DNA of 64,000 nt from an uncultured Lachnospiraceae bacterium (lineage in GTDB: Bacteria; Bacillota; Clostridia; Lachnospirales; Lachnospiraceae): NCBI GenBank assembly GCA_934339135.1, contig CAKRHP010000001.1:124001-188000 (forward strand). Direction: 5' to 3'. Each line of letters starts with the position of its first letter. Position 1 is the first letter of the stretch. The position numbers and the translations under genes are program-made. Below are positions 1 through 9,617 of the stretch, one piece after another. The notes below the pieces were generated by a model, which was not told the DNA's origin, ran no database searches, and was given only the letters and a program-made list of their open reading frames with translations.

Positions 1-301
1 CTGCACCCATCTCATTCTGCGCCAAATACTGTGAAGATAACTCCGTACGCATGCTGCCATTATCCTTAACCGTCATTTCCGTACCGGTTCCTTTAATGGT
101 CACCTTATGCTCCTCACCAATATTAGACTGATCATTCCACTTTTCTCTCAGAGTGATCTGATCCGGTGTCAGAACTTCATTCAACTCCTTTTTGGCAGCC
201 TGGGCTTTTTTTACATTAATGGCAGAAGCACTAAATCCACTCACTACCATTGAAAAACTCAGGCATGCAGCTAAAACACCTTTTAAATTTTTTCTTCTCA
301 A
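1..301 (-). CDS. N-terminus of a secreted protein, probably GH5-type glycanase (partial)
   Basis: The reading frame is open from a TTG at 299-301 through the left edge of the window, about 100 residues. A good Shine-Dalgarno (AAAGGAGG, 7 nt before TTG) decides the start; no ATG is suitably placed. Residues 1-35 form a Sec signal peptide (RRK, then hydrophobic LKGVLAACLSFSMVVSGFSA) with a likely cut after AQAA. The last visible residues are AQNEMGA followed by a G-starting codon. The intact GH5 at 35629 has SAMGAGWNLGN at the same distance from its signal peptide, so this is plausibly the start of a second GH5 glycanase. That family call is inference, because no catalytic residue lies inside the window. 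Confidence 0.6.
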   Translation of the reverse strand, partial: MRRKNLKGVLAACLSFSMVVSGFSASAINVKKAQAAKKELNEVLTPDQITLREKWNDQSNIGEEHKVTIKGTGTEMTVKDNGSMRTELSSQYLAQNEMGA

Positions 302-538
302 TGTTTTTCCTCCTTTTAAGTTTCTATTTGATCCTCTCTTCCCAAAGAATCAACTGCATTTATATGCGTATTTAATATTATACACAAATCCTCCATGATT
401 TTCAAACTCTTTATTAGTAATTCTCACCATTAAAAATAGAGGAAATTTATAGTAAAAATTCAACATGTTACAAAAATAATTACTAAATCCCTCTATTTTT
501 AATACAATTATTATATTATCGAATAGCATTTTTCAATT
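302..538. other. Intergenic region with a 14-bp perfect inverted repeat
   Basis: This AT-rich gap holds the promoter region of the GH5-like gene. Arms at 429-442 (ATTAAAAATAGAGG) and 490-503 (CCTCTATTTTTAAT) are exact reverse complements separated by 47 nt. The loop is long for a Rho-independent terminator and there is no terminal T-run tight against the stem, so an operator or RNA structure is as likely. No other feature was recognised. Confidence 0.45.
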
Positions 539-1519
539 TTACTGATAATCTGCTACATTATCTGAAGTCACCTGCTCAAACGGAACCCATACATAGAGTC
601 CGTTCTTTTCGGCACCGTTCAGAGAAGTTATGCTATCCCCTGCTGCCAGCTTCTGTGCTGCCTGAACGGCCGCCTCTCCCTGCCCCTTCGCCGGCTGGAA
701 GATCGTGCATGCCATTTTCCCTTTTTCGATCAGATCAAGACCGTCTGTCGTCGCATCTACGCCCAGCACCGGAAGCTTGGACAGATCCAGCTTTTCCTGC
801 TCAGCCGCCTGTACTACACCAACTGCCATGGAATCGTTATTACAGATAACCGCATCCACATCCTGACCGGTCTTTAAGAACTGACGAAACATTTTGGCTG
901 CGGTGTCCGTAGACCAGTCCGCATAATCCTCGTAAACATAATTGATGGTTTTACCGGATGCCTCCAGCGCAGCCTTATTCGCCTTAGTACGTCCCTTCGT
1001 CGCTGAATGGGTGCTTTCGCCCTTGAAGATGGCAATATTCAGAGTATCCTTGGAGGCATACTGATCCAGCACATATTTTGCCTGCAGCTTTCCTGCCACT
1101 TCCTCGTCGGATCCCACATAAACATACTTGTCCTTCTGAAGATATTCTTCCTCCGGAGCACTGTTGATAAATACGATCGGCTTGTCCCCGGCAAGAGCCT
1201 CCATCTGCTGTGCCGTTCCTGCATCACACAGAGCACAGATAATGACATCAGCATCCTTTGCCTCTTTGATCTGGTTCATCTGGGTCTCAGAGGAGCCCCG
1301 GGCATCCTTTACCTCCAATGTCATCCCCTTCTCCCCGGCTGCTTTCTTTGCCGCATCTGCCAGATTTGCACGGAAGGTATCCGATCCGTCCGAAACCGTC
1401 AGCATAATATTTACCTTTCCACCGGAGGATTTCCCTTTGCCGGAGGATTTGGAACATCCTGCCGCCAGCAGACAGCACAATGTCAACAAGCATATGATTA
1501 ATGATACTTTCTTTTTCAC
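539..1519 (-). CDS. Sugar ABC-type substrate-binding lipoprotein (ribose/galactose-binding fold)
   Basis: A periplasmic-binding-protein family 1 (Peripla_BP_4 type) lipoprotein. The N-terminus is a lipoprotein signal with lipobox LAAGC followed by a Ser/Gly/Lys-rich linker. The body shows the family pattern VSDGSDTFRANLADAAKKAA near the start, then DAVICNNDSMAVGVVQAAE and PVLGVDATTDGLDLIEKGKMACTI, typical of sugar-binding members. A GTG at 1519 sits 8 nt after AGGGGG and is preferred to the GTG at 1528, which has no spaced ribosome site. It begins only 12 nt after the chemoreceptor gene stops, so the two are probably co-transcribed. No permease or ATPase gene is present in the window, so it may serve sensing rather than, or as well as, uptake. 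Confidence 0.85.
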   Translation of the reverse strand: MKKKVSLIICLLTLCCLLAAGCSKSSGKGKSSGGKVNIMLTVSDGSDTFRANLADAAKKAAGEKGMTLEVKDARGSSETQMNQIKEAKDADVIICALCDAGTAQQMEALAGDKPIVFINSAPEEEYLQKDKYVYVGSDEEVAGKLQAKYVLDQYASKDTLNIAIFKGESTHSATKGRTKANKAALEASGKTINYVYEDYADWSTDTAAKMFRQFLKTGQDVDAVICNNDSMAVGVVQAAEQEKLDLSKLPVLGVDATTDGLDLIEKGKMACTIFQPAKGQGEAAVQAAQKLAAGDSITSLNGAEKNGLYVWVPFEQVTSDNVADYQ

Positions 1520-1531
1520 AACTGTCACCCC

Positions 1532-3532
1532 CTATATCTGAAAACGGCTCATCTGCTCTGCCAGCTTCTCTGATGTCTGTGTCAGCACCTTGGCACTTCC
1601 TGCCACCTGCTCACTCTGACCTGCCAGCTTATTCGCCTGCTCTACCATTACCTCAGAAGTTTCACTGATCACTGTGGTGGATGCCGCCTGTTCCTCAGAA
1701 ATTGCAGAAACATCCATCGCTACATTATTGACTGTCTGGATCTGGGTGATCATACTGTTGATACCGTTTTCCACATTCTGTACACATGTATAGATCTCTT
1801 CAAAGGTTTCCTGTGCCACCTTGATCCTGCCACCGCTTTCGTTGATATTTTCCACGCTGACATCCGCCTGCTTTACAGCCGCATCCACCAGATTATCCAC
1901 TTCGTTGATCAGCTTGGCGATATCATCCACAGAGGATGCTGTGTTCTGTGCCAGCTTGCTGATCTCCGTCGCAACCACGGAAAAGCCTCTGCCCGCTTCG
2001 CCGGCTCTTGCCGCTTCAATGGAAGCATTGAGAGATAACAGAGAAGTCTCTTCGGAAATGTTGGCGATCAGCCCGGTAATACCCGTGATCTCTTTGGACG
2101 CTTCTCCCACCTTGCTGATGGCTTCCACAAGCTGTGTAATAGATCTCCGGATCTCCTCCATGGCATTCTGTACCTGTTCCATATCGCTGCGCCCTTTGCG
2201 TGAAATGTCCACTGTGGCATTGATCTGCTCCTTGACCTTCTCACTGTCACTGGTGGTGTCTGCCACAACGCCGCTGAGATTCGTAGCACTTTCCGCAATT
2301 TCATTGATAGAATCCGAAATCTGATCTACCGTCTCGCTAAGAGACGTCATTGACGTTGCCTGAGAATTGGATGCATCCTGCATACTCACAGAAACCACGC
2401 TGCTGTTATCTGCCTGATTCTGAATATCATTCGTCACATTATTGATATCGCAGATCATTTCCCGCATACTCTCTGTAAATGCTTTCACACTGCGCTGGAT
2501 CTCCGCAATCTCATCAGATCCTTTCGCCTCAATCCGGATCGTAAAATCCCCATCAGACATCGCCTTGATCTTCCGGCTGAGTACCTTCAACGGCTTCACC
2601 GTGAGAGATACGCTCAGGGTATTAACCAATACAAAGAGCAACAGACAGATTACTGCTACCACGATCAAGGTATTGCGCAGATTGTTCACTTCAGAAGTGA
2701 TCATAGCCTTTGGCACATAGGATACCAGCACCCAGTCTGTTCCGGATATCTCGCGGGTAACTACAACCTTATCCCCGATGGTCGAAACCGAATCATCTCC
2801 CTTTTTGATCTTGGTTGCAATCTTTTGTAAAAAACCATCAGATACATCATTGACCGATGTGGAAACCAGCTCACTGTCACGGGATGCGAGAATATCCCCA
2901 TTGCCCTGATCCACAAGCAGCGACTCCGCTCCCTGCATGGATACACTGGAATTTACAATGATATTGACCGAGTCCAGCGAAAGACTTGTCGCCAGTACAC
3001 GGACATTGTCAGGATCATCCAGCATACCACAGGCACTGATCATCATATTGCCCTCACTGTCTTCATACGCCTGAGTATAACCGGGATTCATCCGGGTAAG
3101 ACCTTCCTTATACCATATCTTCTCCGTTGCCCCGTCATATTTGGTCTGATCATCGGATGCCTGCATCACATTACCTTTCATATCAGCAATATAAAAGCCA
3201 CCCGCAAAGGCACTGTCCAGTCCATAGTAATCATCCAGCTTGCGCTGAAGCTTCTCCTGATCCTTGACGGCTCCGGAATGCTCCATGTCATACTTCACCG
3301 TCTTGACCTCATCCAGCTTACGGTTCAGCCATGCCTCGATCTGGCTGCTCTGATCCTTTGCGGATGTGCTTAAAAGACTCCGGGACGAGTCCATAATATC
3401 CGCCTCCGACACATTGTATGCAATGGCGATCATCACGATCACCATGACGATCGTAACCGGCAGGGATACTCCCAGTATCTTTGCCCTCAAGCCCGGCCGC
3501 AGGTTTTTTCCCTTCATCTTAATTTTTTTCAT
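1532..3532 (-). CDS. Methyl-accepting chemotaxis protein with extracellular sensor domain
   Basis: About 666 residues. Order: short basic N-terminus, TM1 ([20 protein letters not shown]), about 240 extracellular residues of dCache type, TM2 ([20 protein letters not shown]), HAMP, then a long coiled-coil signalling domain whose hairpin tip reads [20 protein letters not shown], the conserved CheA/CheW-contact region. The ATG at 3532 is chosen because AAGGAG lies upstream; an in-frame ATG at 3553 would add seven residues. It is followed directly by a sugar-binding lipoprotein gene, suggesting that the bound sugar is the sensed ligand or is presented to this receptor. Start codon and ligand are inference; the family call is firm. 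Confidence 0.9.
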   Translation of the reverse strand: MKKIKMKGKNLRPGLRAKILGVSLPVTIVMVIVMIAIAYNVSEADIMDSSRSLLSTSAKDQSSQIEAWLNRKLDEVKTVKYDMEHSGAVKDQEKLQRKLDDYYGLDSAFAGGFYIADMKGNVMQASDDQTKYDGATEKIWYKEGLTRMNPGYTQAYEDSEGNMMISACGMLDDPDNVRVLATSLSLDSVNIIVNSSVSMQGAESLLVDQGNGDILASRDSELVSTSVNDVSDGFLQKIATKIKKGDDSVSTIGDKVVVTREISGTDWVLVSYVPKAMITSEVNNLRNTLIVVAVICLLLFVLVNTLSVSLTVKPLKVLSRKIKAMSDGDFTIRIEAKGSDEIAEIQRSVKAFTESMREMICDINNVTNDIQNQADNSSVVSVSMQDASNSQATSMTSLSETVDQISDSINEIAESATNLSGVVADTTSDSEKVKEQINATVDISRKGRSDMEQVQNAMEEIRRSITQLVEAISKVGEASKEITGITGLIANISEETSLLSLNASIEAARAGEAGRGFSVVATEISKLAQNTASSVDDIAKLINEVDNLVDAAVKQADVSVENINESGGRIKVAQETFEEIYTCVQNVENGINSMITQIQTVNNVAMDVSAISEEQAASTTVISETSEVMVEQANKLAGQSEQVAGSAKVLTQTSEKLAEQMSRFQI

Positions 3533-3677
3533 AGTATTTACCACTCCTTCCATGACAACCTGAAATGATTATCTAAATATGCTGCTTAAAATCTCCTGTT
3601 CTCTTCGGTGTTTTATCCTTACATCATATTATAACAAAAAACGGCATTTTTCTCAACTGTGATCAGATATCAAAAAA

Positions 3678-3770
3678 TCACAAATCCGCAACGTAAGGGA
3701 GCTTATTCACTTGCGCAGAATCTGTGAACAACAAAATCCAGATGCAAAGCATCCGGATTTTAAAGTTATT
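3678..3770. repeat. Dispersed palindromic repeat, copy 1
   Basis: About 93 bp between the M56 gene stop and the chemoreceptor gene. It matches 28053-28163 over its length apart from a roughly 20-bp insertion in the second copy. Both share TCACAAAT-C-GCAAC, AAGGGAGCTT, TTCACTTGCGCAGAAT, TGTGAAC, ACAAAATC and GCATC-GGATTTT in order. The outer arms (CACAAATyC / GAAT-TGTG) and the inner GGATGC/GCATCC-type arms are inverted repeats, so each copy can fold. No ORF is carried. The sequence looks like a small non-autonomous repeat. Confidence 0.75.
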
Positions 3771-3780
3771 CTTAAAGCAG

Positions 3781-6447
3781 TCAGTTCACCTTAAACTTCG
3801 CTTTTACATCCCGGGTATCTCCGGTCTCTACATCGGTGAACTGTACCATCCACTGGTTTTTATGATCCCAGTCCTCATAAAAAGCGGAAATTTTCTCGCC
3901 CTCACGCAACGATACCCGTCTTATCTTCTCCCCTGCATAATTACGGATCACCCCATTCTCCGAAATATACATGAAATCCTCCCAGATGACCCCCTGCAAT
4001 TTCCGAACAAATCTACGCTCTTTACAATCATAGATAAAACAGGTTTCCTCCCCTTCTTTCATCCTGCAGTATACCGCCACACAGGTATTCATTATTTTGC
4101 AGGATATGACAGCTTCTACCCCTGCATCCTGTTTCCGCATATCATATGTCTTTCCGTAAATGTAAAACTTGGTTTTATCTTTTCCGGAGCCCCTTTGGAA
4201 CTGGTCCGCCGGAAAGCTGGTCCGTCCCACGGCATTTCCCAGTCCGTCATACCACTTGTCCTTATTCCGGCGAAAAATTCCCATCCCCGGATAATACCGC
4301 ATCTGAGCATGTTTTCCCCCGATATAGGTCAGCTCATACGTCACATAATTCGTTCTGACCCACTTTTTCGACCATAACTCATCCTCCGAATGATCCGGAT
4401 CCGGTTTCTTCCGTCTCCGGTAATATGTTTCGTCCAGCCACTCACTCACCTGCTTAAGCTGCCATTCGTCCAGTGTTCTGGTTCCAAACGCCTCATATCC
4501 GTCCATATGATAAGTGGCCCGGATAGACACAAGCCCTTTGGTAAAATTCAGAATCTGTCCGCTTCCGGCGCTTTTCTTGTCTGAGGTTTCCATAAAGTCC
4601 GGATACATATCCTTCTTTCTCGACTTTTCCGTCCGGTATGTATCATACAAAACCCCGTATGCTTCCCCCGTATTCGGATCAATCGCCTCCGGGTCATACG
4701 GCATATAAGAGATCATCCTGTGACCGCTCTGATATGTTTCCGGCGTCGAAATCCCCGTATCCAGCTTGTAGGTTAAATCTTTCTGACATTTTACTCCCAC
4801 ATCCGTCAGATACGCTTTATGGTTCTTATAATACCAGCATAACTCCTCCGGTCCATAATTTGCCTCCATGACCGCTTTCGGAGAATCAAAATACGCTGCA
4901 AGCTTTTGACACAGTTGTTTCTGCTGTGTGGTTTTGCTAATTGCCATAACACTTTGCGCGTATGTCTCATTCGAAATACGGATATCCTCTATCAAACCCT
5001 GATGTCTCGCCACAAGATAGTCCGGGTTTGTGCTATATTTCCAAATAACAATATCTGCTGATTTTAACTGCTCATCTATGTTCTTTGCATAATCATATGC
5101 CATAATATACAGATTCACACCAAACCGCTTCCGCAGGATATCTCCATACCATCCCCACTGTGTCTCACCGGGAGCCGGAACATTTCCATCTGTATCAAGC
5201 ACCCGGATCACCGTCAGCCCGTCTGACTCCTTCTGAGCATTATCTTTTTGATCTTCTGCCATCCCGGCTTTCCCGGAACCCGTTTTCCCGGTATCCTTTC
5301 CCGGATTTACAGCATTGGTCAGACCAAAGATCCCCACTGCCAGGATCACAACCACTGCCGCTGCTCCGATCCATTTTGCATGCTTCCTGAACTTCATGAC
5401 ATGCTTTACTCTCCTCCGGGTGTCTGTCTCCCCAAAGGTCAGCATCCCCATCCCCGGGCTCCTCCGGTTTGTGGCAAATTGTAGCAAAGACTCGCTGTAG
5501 GCTGCCCGGATATCCTCCGGACTATTCTGCAAAACATACTCGTCACAGCTCATTTCCATATCCCTGATCATCAGAAAATAAGACAGCCACACCAGAGGCT
5601 GGAACCAATATATGCTGCAGAGCAGAAACGCCGCCGCCTTTACCAGATTGTCCCGTCGGCGGATATGATACTTTTCATGCCGGATAATATAATCCTTCTC
5701 CTGTTCCCCCAGACGGAAAGGAATATAAATCCTCGGCGAAAGCAGTCCCATCACAAACGGAGACGGGATCGCATCGCATTCATATACATTGTCCTGCATA
5801 CGGACCGCCGTCGCAACCCGCCCCTTCATCCGCAGATACAGGATCACATTGACAATCAAGATCATGCACAGCACCGCCAGCCAGAGATATGCGGCTCCCT
5901 GCAGCATCCTCCGAAGCTGCGCCGGAGAAAACATTGCTGCCTGCTTGTCAGATGCTTTATCGGACGTCCCCCCTGACATATCATCAGACACGCTGCTGTA
6001 TGTAGGATCCGATTCGTTGTCTGCATTTTTCTCAGCCTCTGTCTTGGAATTTGTCTGTATATTGGAGGATGAATCGTCGGAAACCGTCCGATCCGTCTGT
6101 CCGTCATTTGGTACAGCATCTGCCCGGCCCCTGTTTTGATCATCCGTAGCATTCTTTATCTGAGAGGGCGTTTCTCCGGTCTGACTGACATTTTGCCGGG
6201 AAATGCCCGCATACTTCTCCAGAGACTGCTCCACCCGGTTCGAGCTCTGCGGCAGCAGATTATATACGCTGAAGGGCGATGTAATTTTCACAGGACATAC
6301 TAACCGTATCCCCACAATGATCCACAAAAGATACGCATATTTCTTCGGCGCTTTCCCCAATAACATTCTCGCCAGAATAACCAATGCGATCACGACCGAA
6401 GCATCGATTCCCATCTGTAAGATCCCCATAAATAATCGAAATACCAT
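3781..6447 (-). CDS. M56 (BlaR1/MecR1-like) membrane metallopeptidase fused to a solute-binding-like region
   Basis: 888 residues. The N-terminal third is an M56 antirepressor peptidase: several membrane helices, KYAYLLWIIVGIRLVCP, a zinc motif HEKYH near residue 257 and a following helix ending WFQPLVWL; another TM (WIGAAAVVVILAVGIFGLT) lies near 360-380. The extracytoplasmic part does not resemble the penicillin-binding sensor of BlaR1. Residues about 415-600 read like a family-1 extracellular solute-binding protein: ADIVIW, PDYLVARHQGLIEDI, then SPKAVMEANYGPEELCWYY and LTDVG, matching the usual end of that fold. Residues 640-888 are unassigned. No BlaI-type repressor gene adjoins it. SD AGGGGGAG precedes the ATG. 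The M56 call is firm; the sensor assignment is inference. Confidence 0.8.
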   Translation of the reverse strand: MVFRLFMGILQMGIDASVVIALVILARMLLGKAPKKYAYLLWIIVGIRLVCPVKITSPFSVYNLLPQSSNRVEQSLEKYAGISRQNVSQTGETPSQIKNATDDQNRGRADAVPNDGQTDRTVSDDSSSNIQTNSKTEAEKNADNESDPTYSSVSDDMSGGTSDKASDKQAAMFSPAQLRRMLQGAAYLWLAVLCMILIVNVILYLRMKGRVATAVRMQDNVYECDAIPSPFVMGLLSPRIYIPFRLGEQEKDYIIRHEKYHIRRRDNLVKAAAFLLCSIYWFQPLVWLSYFLMIRDMEMSCDEYVLQNSPEDIRAAYSESLLQFATNRRSPGMGMLTFGETDTRRRVKHVMKFRKHAKWIGAAAVVVILAVGIFGLTNAVNPGKDTGKTGSGKAGMAEDQKDNAQKESDGLTVIRVLDTDGNVPAPGETQWGWYGDILRKRFGVNLYIMAYDYAKNIDEQLKSADIVIWKYSTNPDYLVARHQGLIEDIRISNETYAQSVMAISKTTQQKQLCQKLAAYFDSPKAVMEANYGPEELCWYYKNHKAYLTDVGVKCQKDLTYKLDTGISTPETYQSGHRMISYMPYDPEAIDPNTGEAYGVLYDTYRTEKSRKKDMYPDFMETSDKKSAGSGQILNFTKGLVSIRATYHMDGYEAFGTRTLDEWQLKQVSEWLDETYYRRRKKPDPDHSEDELWSKKWVRTNYVTYELTYIGGKHAQMRYYPGMGIFRRNKDKWYDGLGNAVGRTSFPADQFQRGSGKDKTKFYIYGKTYDMRKQDAGVEAVISCKIMNTCVAVYCRMKEGEETCFIYDCKERRFVRKLQGVIWEDFMYISENGVIRNYAGEKIRRVSLREGEKISAFYEDWDHKNQWMVQFTDVETGDTRDVKAKFKVN

Positions 6448-6510
6448 ACGACTCCCCCTGTCTATTTTGTTTTTCCTGAAAACCCCTCATACAAATTTTC
6501 TACTCCTTTA

Positions 6511-7476
6511 TCATTTCGCCCATGTTGTTTTATCCCGTTCTCCCTGATAATCAAAAAGTCCGTCGTTTTTCTCCTCCAATGCCTTGATCATATGATAGGT
6601 GTATTCATTATAAGGGGTTGGAATCCCCAGTTCCTCTCCCATACGTATCAACGCACCGGAAAACATATCGATCTCCGTATGACGCCCCGCATCCAGATCC
6701 TGCAGGGTAGAGTACCTCGCCGAAGCGGGAACTGCACTTCCCCTTCCGGAGGTGGCTGCCAGTTTACTCATATCAATGCCTTTTGCCAGAGCGATCTGCT
6801 CCAGTTCCCGGCGAAGTCCGTCACTGATGGCTTTCATATGTGTACTGTCACTGTAGCAGCCCACGCCTGCTCCAAGAATCGCCTGCGGAAGATTGTTGCA
6901 TACGTTCAGACGGAACTTTCCCCAGATCTCCTCCCGAATAAACTCCGTCGAGCGGAAATGAATCCCTGTGTCCGCAAAAAGGGACTCTATCGCCCGCACT
7001 CTTTCACTGTCAAAGGGTGCCTTAAGCTCTCCAAAGATAATCCCCAAAGTGGTTTCCGGATTGAAATAATATCCATTTTCCTCTTTATGGGATGCCACCT
7101 TGATCAGAGAACGAAGAACCTTTTCATCCCCTATCTGCTCTGCGATCAGCTCCTCGCTATCCACGCCATTCATCAGACTCATAACGGTTGTATGTTCCCC
7201 GGCGATTGTCTTAATACTCTCCAACGCTCCCGGAAGAGAACCGTATTTCAATGACACAATAAGCAGATCAACATCCTTCGCCTCCTGCGGACTCCACACC
7301 TCCGGACGATAAACCTCATCATTGATCCGACAGCCATCCTTTTTCAGTCTCTCCGCCCGTTCTCCCTCTGCGATCACCCCCAGACATATGTCCTTTTTCC
7401 GGGACAGTCCCCAGATCACATAAGAACCAACTGCTCCTGCACCTAATACTGCCACTGATTTTATGTTCATCATCAC
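6511..7476 (-). CDS. Ketopantoate reductase family protein (ApbA/PanE-like)
   Basis: 321 residues, the usual length for 2-dehydropantoate 2-reductase family enzymes. The N-terminal Rossmann fold carries the dinucleotide motif GAGAVGSYV. A substrate-side lysine and the helical C-terminal domain are present: IWGKFRLNVCNNL matches the conserved W-K-NxxxN region, and a GIPTPYNEYTYHMIKALE tail is typical. The reaction would be NADPH-dependent reduction of a 2-oxo acid; many Clostridial paralogues are not dedicated to pantothenate, and no panB or panC gene is nearby, so the symbol is withheld. Two adjacent ATGs (7476, 7473) follow an AAAGGA site. Confidence 0.8.
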   Translation of the reverse strand: MMMNIKSVAVLGAGAVGSYVIWGLSRKKDICLGVIAEGERAERLKKDGCRINDEVYRPEVWSPQEAKDVDLLIVSLKYGSLPGALESIKTIAGEHTTVMSLMNGVDSEELIAEQIGDEKVLRSLIKVASHKEENGYYFNPETTLGIIFGELKAPFDSERVRAIESLFADTGIHFRSTEFIREEIWGKFRLNVCNNLPQAILGAGVGCYSDSTHMKAISDGLRRELEQIALAKGIDMSKLAATSGRGSAVPASARYSTLQDLDAGRHTEIDMFSGALIRMGEELGIPTPYNEYTYHMIKALEEKNDGLFDYQGERDKTTWAK

Positions 7477-7522
7477 TCTACATTCCTTTCTCTTCCGCGT
7501 ACTTTATGTTTTTCCCACCTGC

Positions 7523-7747
7523 TTAATTCTTTAATTTTCCTTCTGCAAGATCCCTCTCTGTCATATAATTGGTGGAAAAGGCCGCATTACATTCTGCAAT
7601 TTCCTTTGTCCCGTTAATATAATCTGCATACAGATCCCAAAGGTCCATTCCTCCGTCCGCTTCCAGTCCATCATCGTCCGGCAGCCACTCCCGGATCAGG
7701 GCGATCCGCTCCTCCTTTGTTGTGTCTTTGATCAATGTTGATTTCAT
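7523..7747 (-). CDS. Small conserved-type hypothetical protein
   Basis: 74 acidic residues starting MKSTLIKDTTKEERIALI. The ATG at 7747 is chosen because AAAGGTGG lies 6 nt upstream; an upstream in-frame ATG at 7789 lacks one. It has no signal peptide, membrane segment or cysteine pair. The pattern LIKDTTKEER...EWLPDDDGLEA...YADYINGTKEIAECNAAF resembles small Lachnospiraceae proteins sometimes labelled purine-biosynthesis proteins without support, so no function is given. It precedes the reductase gene on the same strand and may share its transcript. Confidence 0.6.
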   Translation of the reverse strand: MKSTLIKDTTKEERIALIREWLPDDDGLEADGGMDLWDLYADYINGTKEIAECNAAFSTNYMTERDLAEGKLKN

Positions 7748-7869
7748 AATGATCCACCTTTCGTTTTCCAGCATCAGCAGTATGTTCATACCGTTTTTAT
7801 CATGTTGTCTTTATATAGTATGATATTTTACCCTTTGACTTCTGTCAATAAGCTATCCTGTTTTCATTT

Positions 7870-9573
7870 TCACCCCTTGTCATTGTCATAATAATCAGAA
7901 TACCTTTTAAATATTTCGGCAACTTTTGTATATGCCGCTTTTGGTCTGCGATATTCATCAACAATTCCCTTGTTATTCATTTCTCTCGGTCGTCCGGCAA
8001 ACCATTCTTTACTTACCCGGACATCACAAAACTGCCATATATACACGCCCAGGCACTCTGAAAAATTCAAACATTCTGATATTTGCTCCGTCAGCGCCTC
8101 CGCCTGATACTCCTCGGTCCATTTCCCGTGATATGCATTATGACAACCATACAGGCCACCTGCTCCAATTTCAGAAACAATAAATGGTTTTCCTTTACCC
8201 TTTCCATCCTCCTTGATCCATCCATATACCTCATCCAAATAATCCTTCACCGGTTTATCCACATACCATCCCGGATAAAGGTTGCAGGAAATCACATCTG
8301 GAAGATCAAAGCAGATATCCTGAAAAAACTTACAGCTTGCAAAAGTACATGGTCTGGTATCATCCATTTTTCGGATCAGGTCAAACTGCTTTTCGTAACA
8401 TGAACGTCCAAATGTTGTTTCACTGGCACATTCATTTAAAATTCCCCAAATAAAGATACTTGGATGATTATAATGATTCAAAATCATTTCCCGGATCACC
8501 GCTTCCGCCTGCGCCTCAAACAGCGGATGCTTCATGCGGTCTTCTTCCAGACCACGGGCATGATTTTCCTCCCAGACTAAAATCCCCAATTCGTCACATA
8601 GATCCAAAAAAATCTCGTCATTGGGATAATGTGCCGTCCGTATTGAATTCGCCCCCATCTGTTGTATCAAAACAAGATCATTGTAAATTGTCTGATACGG
8701 AAGAGCACATCCATAATCCGGATGATCCTCATGCCTGCATACTCCTTTAATCCTCAATCTTTTTCCGTTGAGCCGGATATTCTGTCCCTCAACACAGATT
8801 TCCCGAAACCCAAAACGATCAATAATATCATCCAGAATTTCCTTTCCCCTTGCAGCCTGCAATTCCACCGAATATAACTGAGGCTTCTCAGGACTCCATG
8901 GCTTCACATCATCTATTTCCAAGTCCTTTTGAAGCCCATAATGATCCTGTTCTGTCAACAAAATTTTCCAGTCAAATACTGTATTTGTATTTCCGATCCG
9001 CCCTTTTACAGTAATTTCTTTTCCTTTGCACTGTCCTGTTTTCAGTACAGATATTGCAGTGCTGATCCGGGCATGCCACTTCCCATCCTTCATGTATGTC
9101 TTTACATGAACATACTCAAAATAAAGCTCATTTAACGCTTCTACAACAACAGGTCTTGACACACCTCCATAAGACATATAATCATTCGGCACATGAAGCG
9201 CACTCTCCTCATGAAACCGATTATCGGCCTTAATCTCCAGTATATGCTCTCCCGGCTGCACATCAGAAACGATCACAGAAAACGGTGTATATGCATTATA
9301 ATGCTGTGCAATTTCTCTGCCATCCAAATATACCGTTGCTGTATGGCTGATGCCTTTACATTCTATCCGGATATCTCCCTGTGCTGCAAAATTTTTTCTA
9401 AAAATTCCTTCTCCCCTGTAATCAGCAAAAAGAGGATGATTCTCCCAACACCCCGGAGTTGCAAGCAGAAACTTTTGACCGGCATATCTCCCGGAACACG
9501 GTTCAAACTCCCATAAACTCCCTGTCAATTCTGTCTGCTTTCTGATTTTATGTGTAGTAAACGTTCGAATCAT
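7870..9573 (-). CDS. Glycoside hydrolase family 2 (beta-galactosidase/beta-glucuronidase-like)
   Basis: 567 residues and no signal peptide, so probably cytoplasmic. Domain order is the GH2 one: N-terminal jelly roll (SYGGVSRPV, ITVYLDG-type strands), an Ig-like domain, then a TIM barrel. The acid/base glutamate is in WGILNECASE near residue 376 and the nucleophile is expected in VSEIGAGG near residue 467. GVCRHEDHPDYG and SIRTAHYPNDE are family signatures. The loop SEIGAGGLYGCH before EEYQAE is closer to beta-glucuronidases/beta-galactosidases than to mannosidases, but substrate cannot be fixed from sequence. SD AGAAGGGAG stands rather far (about 12 nt) from the ATG. Confidence 0.85.
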   Translation of the reverse strand: MIRTFTTHKIRKQTELTGSLWEFEPCSGRYAGQKFLLATPGCWENHPLFADYRGEGIFRKNFAAQGDIRIECKGISHTATVYLDGREIAQHYNAYTPFSVIVSDVQPGEHILEIKADNRFHEESALHVPNDYMSYGGVSRPVVVEALNELYFEYVHVKTYMKDGKWHARISTAISVLKTGQCKGKEITVKGRIGNTNTVFDWKILLTEQDHYGLQKDLEIDDVKPWSPEKPQLYSVELQAARGKEILDDIIDRFGFREICVEGQNIRLNGKRLRIKGVCRHEDHPDYGCALPYQTIYNDLVLIQQMGANSIRTAHYPNDEIFLDLCDELGILVWEENHARGLEEDRMKHPLFEAQAEAVIREMILNHYNHPSIFIWGILNECASETTFGRSCYEKQFDLIRKMDDTRPCTFASCKFFQDICFDLPDVISCNLYPGWYVDKPVKDYLDEVYGWIKEDGKGKGKPFIVSEIGAGGLYGCHNAYHGKWTEEYQAEALTEQISECLNFSECLGVYIWQFCDVRVSKEWFAGRPREMNNKGIVDEYRRPKAAYTKVAEIFKRYSDYYDNDKG

Positions 9574-9617
9574 AGATTAATGCACTCCCTTCTTTGATAC
9601 AACCTGTTCATTATTTT

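Noticed and set aside
1821..2324. Open plus-strand frame opposite the chemoreceptor gene
   Set aside because: It is a mirror of the signalling-domain codons, has no ribosome site and no protein-like domain pattern.
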